NCBI RefSeq assembly: GCF_009363535.1
Contig: NZ_CP045369.1
Span: 4,517,001 to 4,581,000 of the forward strand
DNA: 64,000 bases
Direction of reading: 5' to 3'
DNA from: Microbulbifer sp. THAF38
GTDB taxonomy: Bacteria > Pseudomonadota > Gammaproteobacteria > Pseudomonadales > Cellvibrionaceae
The position numbers and the translations under genes are program-made. The first letter of the stretch is position 1. Each line of letters starts with the position of its first letter. Below the pieces are notes generated by a model. That model worked only from the letters and a program-made list of their open reading frames with translations. It ran no database searches and was not told the DNA's origin. Positions 18,055 to 28,853 of the stretch are shown piece by piece.

Positions 18055-19665
18055 TTAGGGCCAGAGCAGTAAAATCAGGGCGGCGATACCCAATACCCAG
18101 CCAGAGGGTGGCAACTGCTCCAGCCACTGCGGCCGGCTTAAGGCCAGGGCCCCTACAGCGAGCACTACCCCGCAGAGCCGGCGCAAATACTGCCAGCGCC
18201 CACGGCGCTGACTACTCGCCAGCTTTTCACCGATATTCTCTAATTGTGGTGCCAATTCCCGCGACTGCTCCAAAGCTGAATAGACCAGTTGCGGCATCTG
18301 CGGAAACTTCTCCAGCCACTCGGGGCCGTAGCGCTTGATCTCGCCCACCAGCGTTTTGGGGTGGATACGCTCACGCATCCACCGCTCCAAAAATGGATGA
18401 GCAGTCTTCCACAGATCCAATTCCGGATAAAGCTGGCGTCCCAAACCCTCGATATTCAACAGGGTCTTCTGCAATAACACCAACTGAGGCTGCACTGCCA
18501 TATCGAAGCGTCGTGCGGTCTGGAACAAGCTGATCAAAACCCGCGCAAAGGAAATCTCCCCCAGGGGTTTCTCAAAAATCGGCTCGCACACGGCGCGGAT
18601 TGCCGCCTCGAAGGCATTCACAGGAGTATCGGCGCGAACCCAGCCACTCTGTACGTGCAGCTCCGCCACCATGCGGTAATCGCGCCGGAACATGGCGAGC
18701 AGATTGCGCGCCAGATAGTACTGATCTTCTCGCGATAAGCTGCCGACAATGGCGGTGTCGATAGCAATATACTGCGGGCGCTGCGGGTGCTCCCGGGAGA
18801 CAAAAATATTGCCCGGGTGCATATCCGCGTGGAAAAAGTTGTATTCAAAAACCTGCTTGAAGAAGATTTCCACGCCACGCTCGGCCAGCAGCGGCATATT
18901 GGTATCCTGCTCGCGCAGCTGCGCTAAATCAGTCACAGGAATACCATTGATTCGCTCCAGCACCAGCACGTTTTCGCGGGTGTAATCCCAGTAAACCTGG
19001 GGGATATATAGCAGTGGAGAATCAGTGAAATTACGCCGCAACTGGGTGCCGTTGGCCGCCTCGCGGGTCAAATCCAACTCGCCCTCGATGGTATGGCGAT
19101 AGTCTTCTACCACTTCCACCGGGCGCAGGCGCCGGCCCTCTGGCACGAAGCGTTCGATAGCCCGGGCAATCACCCGCAGCAGGCGCAAATCTTCCTGGAT
19201 CACGTCACCGATACCCGGGCGCAGCACCTTGACCACGACTGACTCGCCGCTCTTGAGCACGGCAGCGTGAACCTGCGCCACTGAAGCTGCCGCTAGGGGC
19301 TCGTGCTCAAAGCTGGCAAAGACTTCATCGACACTCGCGCCAAGGGCTTCCTCAATCAACGCGCGACACTGATCGCTGGGGAAGGGCGGCACCTTGTCCT
19401 GTAGGTAGTCGAGTTGCTCGACAACATCCGGCGGCAACAAATCCGGGCGGGTGGAAAGCAGCTGGCCAAATTTAACGAAGATCGGTCCCAGCTCTTCCAG
19501 GGCGCGGCGCAGTCGCTCGCCGCGCTCCATCTTTGGTTGCGGCAACAGTTTGAGAGGAGCCAATAAGCCGCGCAGCCACAGGGGGCGGCGTTCGGCCGGT
19601 AATAAAAGATCTAAGCGATGGCGCAGGAAAACCCGCGCGATGGTAACAGTACGGGATATAGGCAA
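18055..19665 (-). CDS. ubiB: Ubiquinone biosynthesis accessory kinase-like protein UbiB
   Basis: UbiB is a membrane-associated atypical kinase/ATPase (ABC1/ADCK family) needed for ubiquinone synthesis. The 536 residues include the KxGQ motif in [11 protein letters not shown], the Ala-rich loop [10 protein letters not shown], the catalytic-loop-like [11 protein letters not shown], and two hydrophobic helices at the C-terminus. It follows ubiJ by 2 nt, so the two are translated together, and precedes hisI. Confidence 0.96.
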   Translation of the reverse strand: MPISRTVTIARVFLRHRLDLLLPAERRPLWLRGLLAPLKLLPQPKMERGERLRRALEELGPIFVKFGQLLSTRPDLLPPDVVEQLDYLQDKVPPFPSDQCRALIEEALGASVDEVFASFEHEPLAAASVAQVHAAVLKSGESVVVKVLRPGIGDVIQEDLRLLRVIARAIERFVPEGRRLRPVEVVEDYRHTIEGELDLTREAANGTQLRRNFTDSPLLYIPQVYWDYTRENVLVLERINGIPVTDLAQLREQDTNMPLLAERGVEIFFKQVFEYNFFHADMHPGNIFVSREHPQRPQYIAIDTAIVGSLSREDQYYLARNLLAMFRRDYRMVAELHVQSGWVRADTPVNAFEAAIRAVCEPIFEKPLGEISFARVLISLFQTARRFDMAVQPQLVLLQKTLLNIEGLGRQLYPELDLWKTAHPFLERWMRERIHPKTLVGEIKRYGPEWLEKFPQMPQLVYSALEQSRELAPQLENIGEKLASSQRRGRWQYLRRLCGVVLAVGALALSRPQWLEQLPPSGWVLGIAALILLLWP

Positions 19666-19667
19666 GA

Positions 19668-20297
19668 CTACTCGGCCTCCCCTCGGGAAAACTGCTCCTG
19701 CAGCAGGCGCACCCGCGCCTCCAGGCGCTCGGTGGCCAGGGACAACTCGGCGAGATCATCCGCGAAAGCTTCAAATTGTGCCTGTGGTGGCGTCAGCTGC
19801 CATTCCTCACTGATTGTCTCTGCCGCCGCAACCGGCGCGCGACTGAGACTGGCACTTAACCAGCTACCGGCACTGCGTAACACATTGCCGATGGAGTGGG
19901 CGGGAATATCGCCAATCACTTGCGCAAGCGGCGCCTCCCAGTCGATATCCAGATCGCTCATGATCCACTGCAACTCCGCCAGCAGGGCACTGGAACCACT
20001 AATGGAGACGCCCAGCGCCGCAGGCGTGGCATCGGGGTCCTTTAGTAGTCGCACCAGAGAAATAGCCGAGCCACTGATGGTGGTCGTTACATCTCCCTCC
20101 CAGTGCTGGCGCACGCGCACCTGATCGCCCTCGATACATAGACAGCATTGCAATTTCGGAGCCGTCAGGTCGAGCGCCATGGTTTTGCCATCCAATTCCT
20201 GCAGGCGCGCTCGAGTCGCCGGATCGTATTGCAGGGCAGTATTAATAGCGGTTTCCAGCGCGGCGTCAAAACCCGCGCGATAGGTGGGATCGCTCAT
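19668..20297 (-). CDS. ubiJ: Ubiquinone biosynthesis accessory factor UbiJ
   Basis: UbiJ carries an SCP2-type lipid-binding domain and is thought to bind ubiquinone intermediates within the Ubi complex. The 209 residues include an SCP2-like segment (about 20-110) and a C-terminal coiled coil (about 170-205) that would mediate assembly. Sequence conservation in this family is low, so the call leans on position between ubiE and ubiB, where ubiJ always sits in related genomes. Confidence 0.9.
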   Translation of the reverse strand: MSDPTYRAGFDAALETAINTALQYDPATRARLQELDGKTMALDLTAPKLQCCLCIEGDQVRVRQHWEGDVTTTISGSAISLVRLLKDPDATPAALGVSISGSSALLAELQWIMSDLDIDWEAPLAQVIGDIPAHSIGNVLRSAGSWLSASLSRAPVAAAETISEEWQLTPPQAQFEAFADDLAELSLATERLEARVRLLQEQFSRGEAE

Positions 20298-20350
20298 GGT
20301 GGTTATTGGCCTCGTGCCATCACTTGGGAGTCAATCACGCCGGGCACCTC

Positions 20351-21100
20351 TCAGGGCTTGATGCCACGGTGCAACGCCACAATACCACCGGTCATATTGT
20401 GAAATTCACAATCGACAAATCCGGCATCCACCATCATCTGCTTGAGCGTTTCCTGATCCGGGTGCATGCGGATGCTCTCCGCCAAGTAGCGGTAACTCTC
20501 CGCGTCGTCGGCCACCAATTTCCCCATAAATGGCAGCAGGCGGAACGAGTATTGATCGTAGACTTTTTCCAGCAATTTCGATTCCGGCTTGGAGAATTCC
20601 AGTACCAGTAAACGCCCACCGGGTTTCAGTACCCGCAACATGGAGCGCAGCGCCAGGTCTTTATCGGTGACATTGCGCAGGCCAAAGGCGATGGTGATAC
20701 AGTCGAAGGTATTGTCCGGAAAGGGCAGGTACTGGGCGTCCGCCTGTACCGGCACTACGTTGCCGGCGATGCCGCGATCGAGCAGGCGGTCGCGGCCAAC
20801 CCGCAACATCGATTCATTAATATCCGCCAACACCACCTGACCACTGGCGCCCACAATACGCGAGAAACGCGCGGTGAGATCGCCAGTGCCCCCGGCGATA
20901 TCCAGGATTTTCTGTCCCGGTCGCGCACCGGACAATTCAATAGTGAAACGCTTCCAGAGGCGGTGGATACCCCCGGACATCAGGTCGTTCATTACGTCGT
21001 AACGCGCCGCCACTGAGTGGAACACTTCCGCCACACGACCGGCCTTTTCCTCCACCGGGACCTCTTGGTAGCCGAAGTGGGTGGTCTTGCGATCCTTCAT
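20351..21100 (-). CDS. ubiE: Ubiquinone/menaquinone C-methyltransferase UbiE
   Basis: UbiE methylates demethylmenaquinol and the ubiquinone ring precursor using SAM. The 249 residues carry [12 protein letters not shown] (motif I), [16 protein letters not shown], and the family signature [24 protein letters not shown]. It is the first gene of the ubiE-ubiJ-ubiB-hisI-hisE-tatABC series and diverges from the CHAD gene at 21239. Confidence 0.97.
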   Translation of the reverse strand: MKDRKTTHFGYQEVPVEEKAGRVAEVFHSVAARYDVMNDLMSGGIHRLWKRFTIELSGARPGQKILDIAGGTGDLTARFSRIVGASGQVVLADINESMLRVGRDRLLDRGIAGNVVPVQADAQYLPFPDNTFDCITIAFGLRNVTDKDLALRSMLRVLKPGGRLLVLEFSKPESKLLEKVYDQYSFRLLPFMGKLVADDAESYRYLAESIRMHPDQETLKQMMVDAGFVDCEFHNMTGGIVALHRGIKP

Positions 21101-21238
21101 ACTGTGCTGCCTGCTGAGCCAAATTCAGTGCGCCATTGTACATCGACCAAGCCGGCGGAACAGCGCCCATGATTCCCCCAGCGGCAACTCACTAAAATTA
21201 ATTCACACAAGAGTAACAACGGGACCCAGGGTTCTCTC

Positions 21239-22051
21239 ATGGATTACCGGCTCGATAGCGACACGCCCGTTGTAGTGAGTCTGCGCCGTGCAGCACGCAC
21301 AGAAATACACGCCGCCAACCGTAATGCCCAGTTGTTGCCAGATGAGCAAGCCGTGCACGAACTGCGCAAACACTGCAAGAAACTGCGCGCCCTGCTGCGC
21401 CTGATTTATCCAAATAAAAATCCACTGTTCCGACGCGAGAACGATCGCTACCGGAAATTGGCACGATGCCTGTCAGCTGGGCGCGATTTGGTCTCCATGC
21501 GCACCGCGCTTCTCACCCTGGCTCCCCCCAGCCACTTTGAAAAAATGCATAGGGTACTGCGTCAGATACAGCAGTCACTGCGAGACGAAGAGAATCTTAT
21601 TCGGGTCGAAGGGTTGCTGGAAGAAGCGCGGGAGAGCATTGAAGAATGGCCCCTGCACAATATTCGCTGGGGTGATATCGATACCGGATATTTACGTGGC
21701 TACCAGCGCGCGCGCAAAGCCTGGCTGGAGGCACGGGAAGGGGACAACGCCCATAAACTGCACCAATTGCGCAAAAGAGTAAAAGATCACTGGTACCACT
21801 GTCGCCTACTCAGAGAGAGACACCCTCAATCTATTGCGCTGCGCTGTGAACCGCTCAAACAACTCGCGCAACTATTGGGAGACTGGCGCGATCTCTACCT
21901 GCTCTGCCATTTTGCCATCACGGTTGGAGAGCCATTAGGGGAAGAGTTAATTAAGCTGTTGGAAATGTGCGACTGGCACAAGGTGCGATTGCGCTTGGAA
22001 ATAGAAAAAGGCTGCGCTGAGTTCTTCGCCCACAAAAAACTTGTGATCTAA
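21239..22051 (+). CDS. CHAD domain protein
   Basis: CHAD domains are helical bundles with conserved histidines and basic residues that bind polyphosphate. The 270 residues contain VHELRKHCKKLRALLRLI and, about 170 residues later, LHQLRKRVKDHWYHCRLL, the two mirrored basic helices of the fold. There is no CYTH phosphatase domain, which often accompanies CHAD. The gene stands alone, convergent with the alkaline phosphatases; a link to phosphate storage is suggestive only. Confidence 0.88.
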   Translation: MDYRLDSDTPVVVSLRRAARTEIHAANRNAQLLPDEQAVHELRKHCKKLRALLRLIYPNKNPLFRRENDRYRKLARCLSAGRDLVSMRTALLTLAPPSHFEKMHRVLRQIQQSLRDEENLIRVEGLLEEARESIEEWPLHNIRWGDIDTGYLRGYQRARKAWLEAREGDNAHKLHQLRKRVKDHWYHCRLLRERHPQSIALRCEPLKQLAQLLGDWRDLYLLCHFAITVGEPLGEELIKLLEMCDWHKVRLRLEIEKGCAEFFAHKKLVI

Positions 22052-22104
22052 GTTGAGCAGGCATGCAGGCATAAAGGGATTCAAGATTATTCGTTATAAA
22101 AACG

Positions 22105-22132
22105 AAAAAGGCGCGGGAATATTTCCCGCGCC
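22105..22132 (-). terminator. Terminator of the alkaline phosphatase pair
   Basis: GGCGCGGGAA and TTCCCGCGCC form a perfect 10-bp stem with a 3-nt loop at 22110-22132. On the minus strand TTTTT follows directly. It lies between the convergent CHAD and phosphatase genes. Confidence 0.9.
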
Positions 22133-22146
22133 TAAAGATCGCCGAT

Positions 22147-23778
22147 TTATTTGGCGCTCTGCTCCAGCAGGCCGCCGGCGCGAGCCATCACATGGAACAG
22201 GTAGTTCTGCTCATTGGTGCCGCTCATCAGGTGCGCACCGGGTCCGCGGGCCCAGACACCCACATCTTCACCGCCGTGGGTTTCCCCAGAAAGAGGAACA
22301 AGGACTTCCTGGTGGAAGCCGGGGGCGGTGGTGTCTACATCGGTAAGATCCTGACGCCCTTGAACAATATCGTGATCGTAACGATCATCGGCATCGGTAT
22401 TGTCACCGTAATGTGCAAAGCCGCGACCATTGGCATAATTCAGGGTAGTGTAAGGCAATCCGGTTTTATCCAGCTTGGGCATCTCTTCAGCCACACCAGT
22501 CTTATCATTTTTAACTACCTTACCGAGGATTGGGTTGCCACGGGTAGTCCCACCGGCAATGGTCATCACATGGCTGTGGTCCGCGGTAACAACGATTAGA
22601 GTATCCTCGGCACTGGTATTATCCAGGGCTACCTGGACGGCTTTGGCAAACTCTTCCGCATCGCTGAGGGCATTGTAGGCATTGTTGGCGTGGTGACCGT
22701 GGTCGATACGACCGGACTCCACCATCAGGAAGTAACCCTTATCGTTTTGCTGGAGCATCTCGATGCCCTTGGCAGTCATCTCACTCAGGGAAGGCTCGCC
22801 GCCAACATCGTTGCCACGATCGGCCTCATATCGCATATGAGAGGAGTTAAACAACGCCAATAGCTTGTCGGTGTTATTCACATCCAGCTGGTCAAATCCG
22901 GCTTTGTCTTCCGCGTAGTGCGCGGTGGTTACGCCATCGTTGTAACGAGTTTTCCAAGCCTCAATCAGGTTGCGGCCATCGGTACGCAAGCCAGCCTTGC
23001 CTTCCGTATCGGTGAAGTCCTCTGGCAGGAAGTTGCGACGGCCACCGCCCATTACCACGTCGATACCATCGCCGGCCTCCAATTCAACCAGGTGGGTAGC
23101 GATATCGCGACAGCCGTCCGGAGCGGTGTATTCCCAATTGCGTTCGGGCACCTTGGCATATGTGGCAGCGGGCGTGGCGTGGGTGATGCGCGCGGTGCTG
23201 ATAATACCGGTGCTCTTGCCCAGTTCCTCGGCCAGTTCCAGGGAGGTGGTCAGGGGGCGTTCGAGGCTGGCGGCGCAGTCGCCGCGTGCCACATCTTCGG
23301 CCACGCTCAGGATACCCGCCTTGGTTTTCACTCCGGTAACCAGAGCGGTCATGGTGCCAGCGGAATCCGGGGTCTGCTGGTTGGTGTTGTAAGTTTTTAC
23401 CAAGCCGGCAAAGGGCATCTTTTCGAAGCTAAGCTGATATTCCTCGCCATCGAGGCCCAGTTTTTGGCCTGCGAAGATGCGCGCAGCGGTGACGGTGGAT
23501 ATACCCATGCCATCACCTACAAACAAGATAATGTTTTTCGCGGCACCCGGCGTATTGTTAATTTTCTCTGCGCTCGCCGCAGCTACCGCTTTCTGGCCAT
23601 CTTCGAACCAGCTACTTTCACTTTGGGTTGAGGAAAGGCCCAAGTAATTCTGCTGCTGCGGTGTTTCAGTAGCATCCGGCACTTCGGCAACATTGTCGGA
23701 GCTGGATTTGTCGTCGCTACAGGCGCTGGCCAGTACGGCAACGGAAAAGGCCAGCAGGGTCTTTTTAAACTGTTTCAT
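22147..23778 (-). CDS. Alkaline phosphatase, lipoprotein form
   Basis: PhoA-family phosphomonoesterase of 543 residues. The signal peptide ends in VLASAC, a lipobox, with Ser-Asp after the Cys. Active-site motifs are complete: VGDGMG (metal Asp), TPDSAGTMTA (nucleophile Ser), VESGRIDHGHHANN and TADHSHV (metal ligands), and GETHGGEDV (zinc His). The ATG at 23778 follows GGGGG by about 8 nt. The gene directly follows a second phosphatase, with only 15 nt between that stop and this start. The lipid anchor, unusual for this enzyme, would keep phosphate release at the cell surface or periplasmic membrane face. Confidence 0.93.
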   Translation of the reverse strand: MKQFKKTLLAFSVAVLASACSDDKSSSDNVAEVPDATETPQQQNYLGLSSTQSESSWFEDGQKAVAAASAEKINNTPGAAKNIILFVGDGMGISTVTAARIFAGQKLGLDGEEYQLSFEKMPFAGLVKTYNTNQQTPDSAGTMTALVTGVKTKAGILSVAEDVARGDCAASLERPLTTSLELAEELGKSTGIISTARITHATPAATYAKVPERNWEYTAPDGCRDIATHLVELEAGDGIDVVMGGGRRNFLPEDFTDTEGKAGLRTDGRNLIEAWKTRYNDGVTTAHYAEDKAGFDQLDVNNTDKLLALFNSSHMRYEADRGNDVGGEPSLSEMTAKGIEMLQQNDKGYFLMVESGRIDHGHHANNAYNALSDAEEFAKAVQVALDNTSAEDTLIVVTADHSHVMTIAGGTTRGNPILGKVVKNDKTGVAEEMPKLDKTGLPYTTLNYANGRGFAHYGDNTDADDRYDHDIVQGRQDLTDVDTTAPGFHQEVLVPLSGETHGGEDVGVWARGPGAHLMSGTNEQNYLFHVMARAGGLLEQSAK

Positions 23779-23793
23779 GGTCAATACCCCCAA

Positions 23794-25329
23794 TTATTCT
23801 TCTGACAGCGACAGGTCGGTCGCGGCAGTCATTATGTGGAAAACCGCATTCTGTTCCAGATGTCCCTGCACTTTTTCAGCACCGGCGCCGATCGCGTGCA
23901 GGCTGATATCCTCTCCTCCGTGGCTCTCGCCACCCAGGGCAACCAGGGATTCCTGGTGGAAGCCGGGCATCTCGGTATCCACATGCGTCAAATCATGGCG
24001 GCCGGCGGCGATATCATAGTCATCGCGCTTGTCAGCGTCGGTTTCAGTACCCAAATCGGCAAAGCCACGGCCATTGGTGTAGGTCAGGGTGGTGTAGGGC
24101 TTATCGTCCTTGGCCAGGGAAACGGCCTCATTCGGCGCGCCGCTGTCATCGTTGCCGATCACCTTGCCCAGGATAGGGTTACCCCTGGTTGGATAGCCCG
24201 CCATATTCATTACGTGACTGTGGTCAGCAGTCACCAGGATCAGAGTTTCTTCCAGGTTCACTTTCTGTAGCGCTGCCTTGACCGCATCAGATAACTCGAT
24301 CGCTTCATTCAGCGCGTTATAGGCGTTACCGGAATGGTGAGCGTGATCGACTCGGCCGGATTCCACCATCAGGAAGAAGCCGTCTTCATCTTTTTGCAGC
24401 ATATCGATAGCGGTAGTGGTCATCTCGACGATGCTGGGCTCTTCGCTGTTCTTGGCGACGCGGTCGGCATCGTAGCTCATGTGATCTTCGGTAAAGAGAC
24501 CCAACAGCTTATCTGTTTTAGCGATATCCACTGCCGACAATTCGAAACCATTTTCGACGTAGACCGCATTCTGCTCACCGTCATAGCGCAGCAGCCATTC
24601 ACCCGTTAGATTGCGCTCGTCTTCGCGCAGGCCACCCTCGGCCACCGGTGTAAAGTAGTTGCGCCCACCACCGAGCATGACTTCCATGCCATCGCCGATA
24701 TTCATTTCCACCATTTGTGTGGCGATATCGGTACAGCCCTCATCGGCCGCGTGTTCCCACTTGCGGCTGGCGCTGTGGGCATAAGTCGCTGCCGGAGTCG
24801 CGTGGGTCAGGCGTGCAGTAGAGACAATGCCGGTAGCCTTGCCGCGGCTTTCCATCATTTCTAGGAAGCTGTTCAAACCCAGCTCCTTACTCGCAGCACA
24901 GTCAGCCACCAGGCCCTTGCCATCCACATTGATCATGCCGGCGCGAGTTTTTACACCCGTCATCATCGCAGTCATGGTGCCGGCAGAGTCTGGGGTCTGC
25001 TGGTTAGTGTTGTAGGTTTTGATCAGGGCACTGTGAGGAAACTCCTCAAAAGTAAGGCTGTTCTCTTCACCGGGTTCACCGCGGCGCTGGCCCTCGAAGA
25101 TACGGGCTGCGGTCAGGGTGGAAATCCCCATGCCATCGCCAACAAACAGGATGACGTTTTTTGCAGTTTTGGCTTCACGGGAGAGAGAAGTGCGTTCTTC
25201 CAGGCGATCGGATGCCTCAGTGAACCAGTCGCTATTGGTTTGGTAATCGGGCAGGCTCGCGGCAGAAACTGCAGAAGCGAGAGGGATCAAACAAAAGGCG
25301 CTGAGTGCGCGGGCAAGTTTTTTTGCCAC
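23794..25329 (-). CDS. phoA: Alkaline phosphatase, secreted form
   Basis: This 511-residue PhoA-family enzyme is a close paralogue of the downstream lipoprotein. It has an ordinary signal peptide with ASAVSA before the cleavage site, so it should be periplasmic or exported. VGDGMG, TPDSAGTMTA, VESGRVDHAHHSGN, TADHSHV and GESHGGEDI keep all the metal and nucleophile positions. It is the promoter-proximal gene of the pair. I looked for a Pho box upstream and found only single TGTCAT half-sites, so phosphate control is likely but not shown. Confidence 0.93.
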   Translation of the reverse strand: MAKKLARALSAFCLIPLASAVSAASLPDYQTNSDWFTEASDRLEERTSLSREAKTAKNVILFVGDGMGISTLTAARIFEGQRRGEPGEENSLTFEEFPHSALIKTYNTNQQTPDSAGTMTAMMTGVKTRAGMINVDGKGLVADCAASKELGLNSFLEMMESRGKATGIVSTARLTHATPAATYAHSASRKWEHAADEGCTDIATQMVEMNIGDGMEVMLGGGRNYFTPVAEGGLREDERNLTGEWLLRYDGEQNAVYVENGFELSAVDIAKTDKLLGLFTEDHMSYDADRVAKNSEEPSIVEMTTTAIDMLQKDEDGFFLMVESGRVDHAHHSGNAYNALNEAIELSDAVKAALQKVNLEETLILVTADHSHVMNMAGYPTRGNPILGKVIGNDDSGAPNEAVSLAKDDKPYTTLTYTNGRGFADLGTETDADKRDDYDIAAGRHDLTHVDTEMPGFHQESLVALGGESHGGEDISLHAIGAGAEKVQGHLEQNAVFHIMTAATDLSLSEE

Positions 25330-25571
25330 GGTGGGCCTCCGGAACTCGTGAATTTGGCGAGCATTAGAGTCCGGAAATATGACAAAAGAATTACGCGCCG
25401 ATTAACATCTTGTTTTCTTTGTCAAAAATATTGTGCGCTTGTCACAACAATAAAAAGCAGCCGCGCAATTGTTACAGTATTGCGAAAAAATGCAGAGAAT
25501 TATTGTTTTTTCTCGCTTTTTAATGCTTTGTAGGGAAAGTAAAGTGCGCCACTGAAGGGCGCACTTGGCAA

Positions 25572-25946
25572 CTAACCGATAAATTTCACCACACTTTCAT
25601 CCGGGTCACGCCCTTTACCCGCCGCGCACAAGCGCTCCAGATAGGCCTCCCAATTGATGGTGTATTTTTCAGCCAGTTCACGCAGATATTCCCAGGTGTA
25701 AATGCCGGTGTCATGGCCGTCATCGAAATCGATTTTCAGGCCGTAACGACCGGCGGCTTCGACCCTGTCGATACCCACATGGATTTTTCCATCCACCAGC
25801 AGGGCGGGGCTATTGCCGTGGCCGCGCACCTCGGCGCTGGGGGAGTAGACACGCAGATACTCTGCCGACAGGCTGAATTCGCCATCGGCAAACAGCAATT
25901 GCAGGGTTTTCTCTGCGCGATTTAATCGTATTTTTTGCGGTTTCAT
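25572..25946 (-). CDS. DUF971 protein (gamma-butyrobetaine hydroxylase N-terminal-like)
   Basis: The 124-residue protein matches the DUF971 fold: LLFADGEFSLSAEYLRVYSPSAEVRGH, then YGLKIDFDDGHDTGIYTWEYLREL. The domain also forms the N-terminus of gamma-butyrobetaine hydroxylase and is linked to iron-sulfur cluster proteins. It follows hslU with no gap, a common arrangement in pseudomonads. Its role here is not known. Confidence 0.9.
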   Translation of the reverse strand: MKPQKIRLNRAEKTLQLLFADGEFSLSAEYLRVYSPSAEVRGHGNSPALLVDGKIHVGIDRVEAAGRYGLKIDFDDGHDTGIYTWEYLRELAEKYTINWEAYLERLCAAGKGRDPDESVVKFIG

Positions 25947-27263
25947 TTACAGGATAAAACGCGAAAGGTCCTCGTTTTGGCTCAGCTCACCCAGGTGGCT
26001 GTCCACATAAGCCGCATCGACATTGAGTGACTTGTCGGCGTCGCCGGCATCGAAGGAAACTTCCTCCAGCAGGCGCTCCAGCACCGTGTGCAACCGACGC
26101 GCGCCGATATTCTCGGTGCGCTCATTCACTTCGTAAGCCACTTCGGCGATACGGCGAATCCCATCCTCGGTGAATTGCAGTTCCAGACCCTCTGTCGCCA
26201 GCAAAGCCTTCTGCTGTTCGGTCAGTGATGCTGAGGGTTCGGTGAGAATACGCTCAAAGTCCGCGGAAGTCAGCGAGCTCAGCTCCACGCGAATCGGCAT
26301 ACGCCCCTGCAACTCGGGAATCAGGTCCGAGGGCTTGGACAGGTGGAAGGCACCGGAGGCGATAAACAGAATATGGTCTGTCTTGATCATGCCGTACTTG
26401 GTGTTGACAGTGCTGCCTTCGATCAGTGGCAACAGGTCGCGCTGCACCCCTTCACGGGAGACATCGGCACCGCCGCTCTCCTGACGCTTGGCCACCTTGT
26501 CAATTTCGTCGATAAAGACAATGCCGTTTTGTTCGGCAGCGCGAATTGCACGGGTTTTGATATCTTCATCGTTCACCAGCTTGGCAGCTTCCTCATCGGT
26601 AAGCTGTTTCATCGCCTGCTTGACCGGCAGCTTGCGCTTGCGGGTCTTGCCCTGGGACATATTCGAGAACATACCCTGCAGCTGGTTGGTCATTTCCTCC
26701 ATACCCGGAGGGGCCATAATCTCTACGCCCATGGGCGCGGCGGCCATATCGATTTCCACTTCTTTGTCGTCCAGCTCGCCCTCGCGCAGCTTCTTGCGGA
26801 ATAACTGGCGGGTGCTGGAATCCTTGTCGTTCGGCTCGGTCGAGCGCGCCGGTGGCAGTAGGGCGTCGAGGATACGCTCCTCGGCCGCATCCATAGCGCG
26901 CTGCTGTACACCACCCATGGCCAGCTCACGCTCCTGCTTCACTGCCATCTCGACAAGATCGCGTACGATAGACTCTACATCGCGACCCACATAGCCCACT
27001 TCGGTGAACTTAGTCGCTTCGACCTTGATAAAAGGCGCATTGGCGAGCTTTGCCAGGCGGCGCGCTATTTCAGTTTTACCCACACCGGTGGGGCCGATCA
27101 TCAGGATATTCTTCGGGGTGATTTCTGCGCGCAGATCCTCACTCAACTGCATACGGCGCCAGCGGTTGCGCAGCGCAATCGCTACGGCGCGTTTGGCGTC
27201 CTGCTGGCCAACGATGTGGCGATCGAGTTCATGGACGATTTCACGGGGGGTCATCTGGGACAT
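25947..27263 (-). CDS. hslU: ATP-dependent protease ATPase subunit HslU
   Basis: HslU is the AAA+ unfoldase of the HslUV protease. The 438 residues contain Walker [10 protein letters not shown], Walker B FIDEIDKV, a large I-domain (about residues 110-230), and the C-terminal SRFIL that docks into HslV. It lies 76 nt after hslV and directly precedes the DUF971 gene. Confidence 0.98.
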   Translation of the reverse strand: MSQMTPREIVHELDRHIVGQQDAKRAVAIALRNRWRRMQLSEDLRAEITPKNILMIGPTGVGKTEIARRLAKLANAPFIKVEATKFTEVGYVGRDVESIVRDLVEMAVKQERELAMGGVQQRAMDAAEERILDALLPPARSTEPNDKDSSTRQLFRKKLREGELDDKEVEIDMAAAPMGVEIMAPPGMEEMTNQLQGMFSNMSQGKTRKRKLPVKQAMKQLTDEEAAKLVNDEDIKTRAIRAAEQNGIVFIDEIDKVAKRQESGGADVSREGVQRDLLPLIEGSTVNTKYGMIKTDHILFIASGAFHLSKPSDLIPELQGRMPIRVELSSLTSADFERILTEPSASLTEQQKALLATEGLELQFTEDGIRRIAEVAYEVNERTENIGARRLHTVLERLLEEVSFDAGDADKSLNVDAAYVDSHLGELSQNEDLSRFIL

Positions 27264-27339
27264 ACAAATTCCTGCAAAACGGTTGTGCGGACCAGGCTGC
27301 GGCCCGCTGGACTCAGGCGCTTCTTGTGAGAGCGTCCGG

Positions 27340-27879
27340 TCAGTAGGTCAATTCTTCGATGGTGTTGTTGTGGTTGGTGTAGACGCAGATATCGCCGGCA
27401 ATTTTCAAGCCCTGCTCGACGATGGAGCGCGCGTCCATATCGGTATTGTCGAGTAGCGCGCGCGCTGCCGACTGGGCGAAGGGTCCACCAGAGCCGATAG
27501 CAATCAGGTCATCTTCCGGCTGAATCACATCGCCGTTGCCGGTCACAATCAAACTGGCGCTGTCATCTGCCACTGCCAGCAAGGCTTCCAGGCGGCGCAG
27601 GGCGCGGTCGGTTCGCCAGTCTTTGGCCAGTTCCACCGCGGCGCGGGTCAACTGGCCACCGTGGGCTTCCAGCTTGGCTTCAAAACGCTCAAACAGGGTG
27701 AAGGCATCGGCGGTACCACCGGCAAAACCGGCGATAACCTTGTCTCTGTAAAGACGGCGCACCTTGCGCGCATTGCCTTTCATAATGGTGTTGCCCAGGG
27801 ATACCTGGCCGTCGCCGCCAATCACAACTTTGCCGTTGCGGCGACAGGATAAAATGGTGGTGCCGCGATACTGTTCCAA
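27340..27879 (-). CDS. hslV: ATP-dependent protease peptidase subunit HslV
   Basis: HslV is a proteasome-like threonine protease. The 179 residues begin [10 protein letters not shown], so a six-residue propeptide should be removed to expose catalytic Thr7. [10 protein letters not shown] and the [14 protein letters not shown] segment are typical. Heat-shock control by RpoH is known for E. coli hslVU, and rpoH is encoded at 48001, but I did not identify a heat-shock promoter here. Confidence 0.98.
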   Translation of the reverse strand: MEQYRGTTILSCRRNGKVVIGGDGQVSLGNTIMKGNARKVRRLYRDKVIAGFAGGTADAFTLFERFEAKLEAHGGQLTRAAVELAKDWRTDRALRRLEALLAVADDSASLIVTGNGDVIQPEDDLIAIGSGGPFAQSAARALLDNTDMDARSIVEQGLKIAGDICVYTNHNNTIEELTY

Positions 27880-28012
27880 TGGAGACCTCTCGGATTACGC
27901 GTGTGCTCTAGCTGCGCAAGGCCTGTTGCCTTGCGCGCCGGGAAATTTAATCAGATTAGATAAGTGAGGACGGGACGCACCGTTTTCAATAAGAGAAGGG
28001 CCAATTGCTATA

Positions 28013-28294
28013 ATGAGAACCCATCGTCCATCGCGGATTAGCCTCTTGGCTCTCCTTCCCTCCCGCTACTTCCAACCACTTTTCACCGTCGTTATGACCT
28101 GCTTGATGTCTGGAGTGATTTCCGGGGCGATCACTTATTCCCACCAGGGTTTCAGCGGAGGATTTCTGCCAATATGGGGCCGGGCCTGGCTGCTGGCCTG
28201 GATCATCTCACTGGGATTGCCGCCGCTGATCAGGCCCGCAATCAAAAGCCTGCTGGGCAAGCTGGCAGCGCCGGACGGGGAATCCAACGATTGA
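28013..28294 (+). CDS. DUF2798 small membrane protein
   Basis: The 93-residue protein has two transmembrane helices: about residues 20-42 (MSGVISGAITY at its end) and 52-75 (WGRAWLLAWIISLGLPPLIRP). This fits DUF2798. TATAAT overlaps the ATG, and GAAGGG lies about 13 nt upstream, so the true start could be a little downstream. It diverges from hslV and converges on the SPOR gene with one base between stops. Confidence 0.75.
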   Translation: MRTHRPSRISLLALLPSRYFQPLFTVVMTCLMSGVISGAITYSHQGFSGGFLPIWGRAWLLAWIISLGLPPLIRPAIKSLLGKLAAPDGESND

Positions 28295-28295
28295 T

Positions 28296-28853
28296 TTAAT
28301 TAGCGGGGCGCTTCAATACCAGCGGCATCAGGCGATGCTCAGCCAGGACCTGGCGGGCTTTGGCCATGCGCGAACGGTTGTCGAAGGGACCGACCAAGAC
28401 CCGGTGCCAGGTACCGCGGCTATCACTGGCGGACTCCACTTTGACATCCAGGTTGGCCAGGGTGAGCTGAGCGCGAAGACGCTCGGCTTCTGCCGCCTCA
28501 CGGAAGGAGGCGGCCTGCAGGATATACACCTGAGCTTTGGCCTTCTCGGCAGCGCCCTGTTGATTAGATGAAGAATCCCCGCGAATGGCAGGCTTGACCA
28601 CCTTGGGTGGCGGTACCGAGACTTCGTTTTCCTTGAGCATGGTGTAGAAATCAAAGCGCGGTTCAGACGGCGCCTGCGCCGCCGGCTTGGCTGACGCTGT
28701 TCTGTCGCCAGCGGCGCCTTTGCTGCCGGACACACCAAACTGCAGCAACAAGAACACCGTAAAACCGCCCACGGCATTGCCCAGTACAAACCACACCCAT
28801 GCGGGTTTGCCCGAGGAACTCTTGCTGCGGCGTTTGGTGTTGCGACGGCTCAT
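28296..28853 (-). CDS. SPOR domain membrane protein
   Basis: The 185-residue FtsN-like protein has a basic cytoplasmic N-terminus, one transmembrane helix (about 18-40), a Pro/Lys linker and a C-terminal SPOR domain (about 108-182), beginning YILQAASF and containing GPFDNRSRMAKARQVL. SPOR domains bind denuded peptidoglycan at division sites. The order priA-SPOR-hslV resembles pseudomonads, except that argS, which I recall between priA and this gene, is absent. Confidence 0.9.
   Translation of the reverse strand: MSRRNTKRRSKSSSGKPAWVWFVLGNAVGGFTVFLLLQFGVSGSKGAAGDRTASAKPAAQAPSEPRFDFYTMLKENEVSVPPPKVVKPAIRGDSSSNQQGAAEKAKAQVYILQAASFREAAEAERLRAQLTLANLDVKVESASDSRGTWHRVLVGPFDNRSRMAKARQVLAEHRLMPLVLKRPAN

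Noticed and set aside
25330..25460. Pho box upstream of the alkaline phosphatases
   Set aside because: TTGTCAT and TTGTCAC occur, but spaced 20 bp or alone, not as 11-bp-phased direct repeats.
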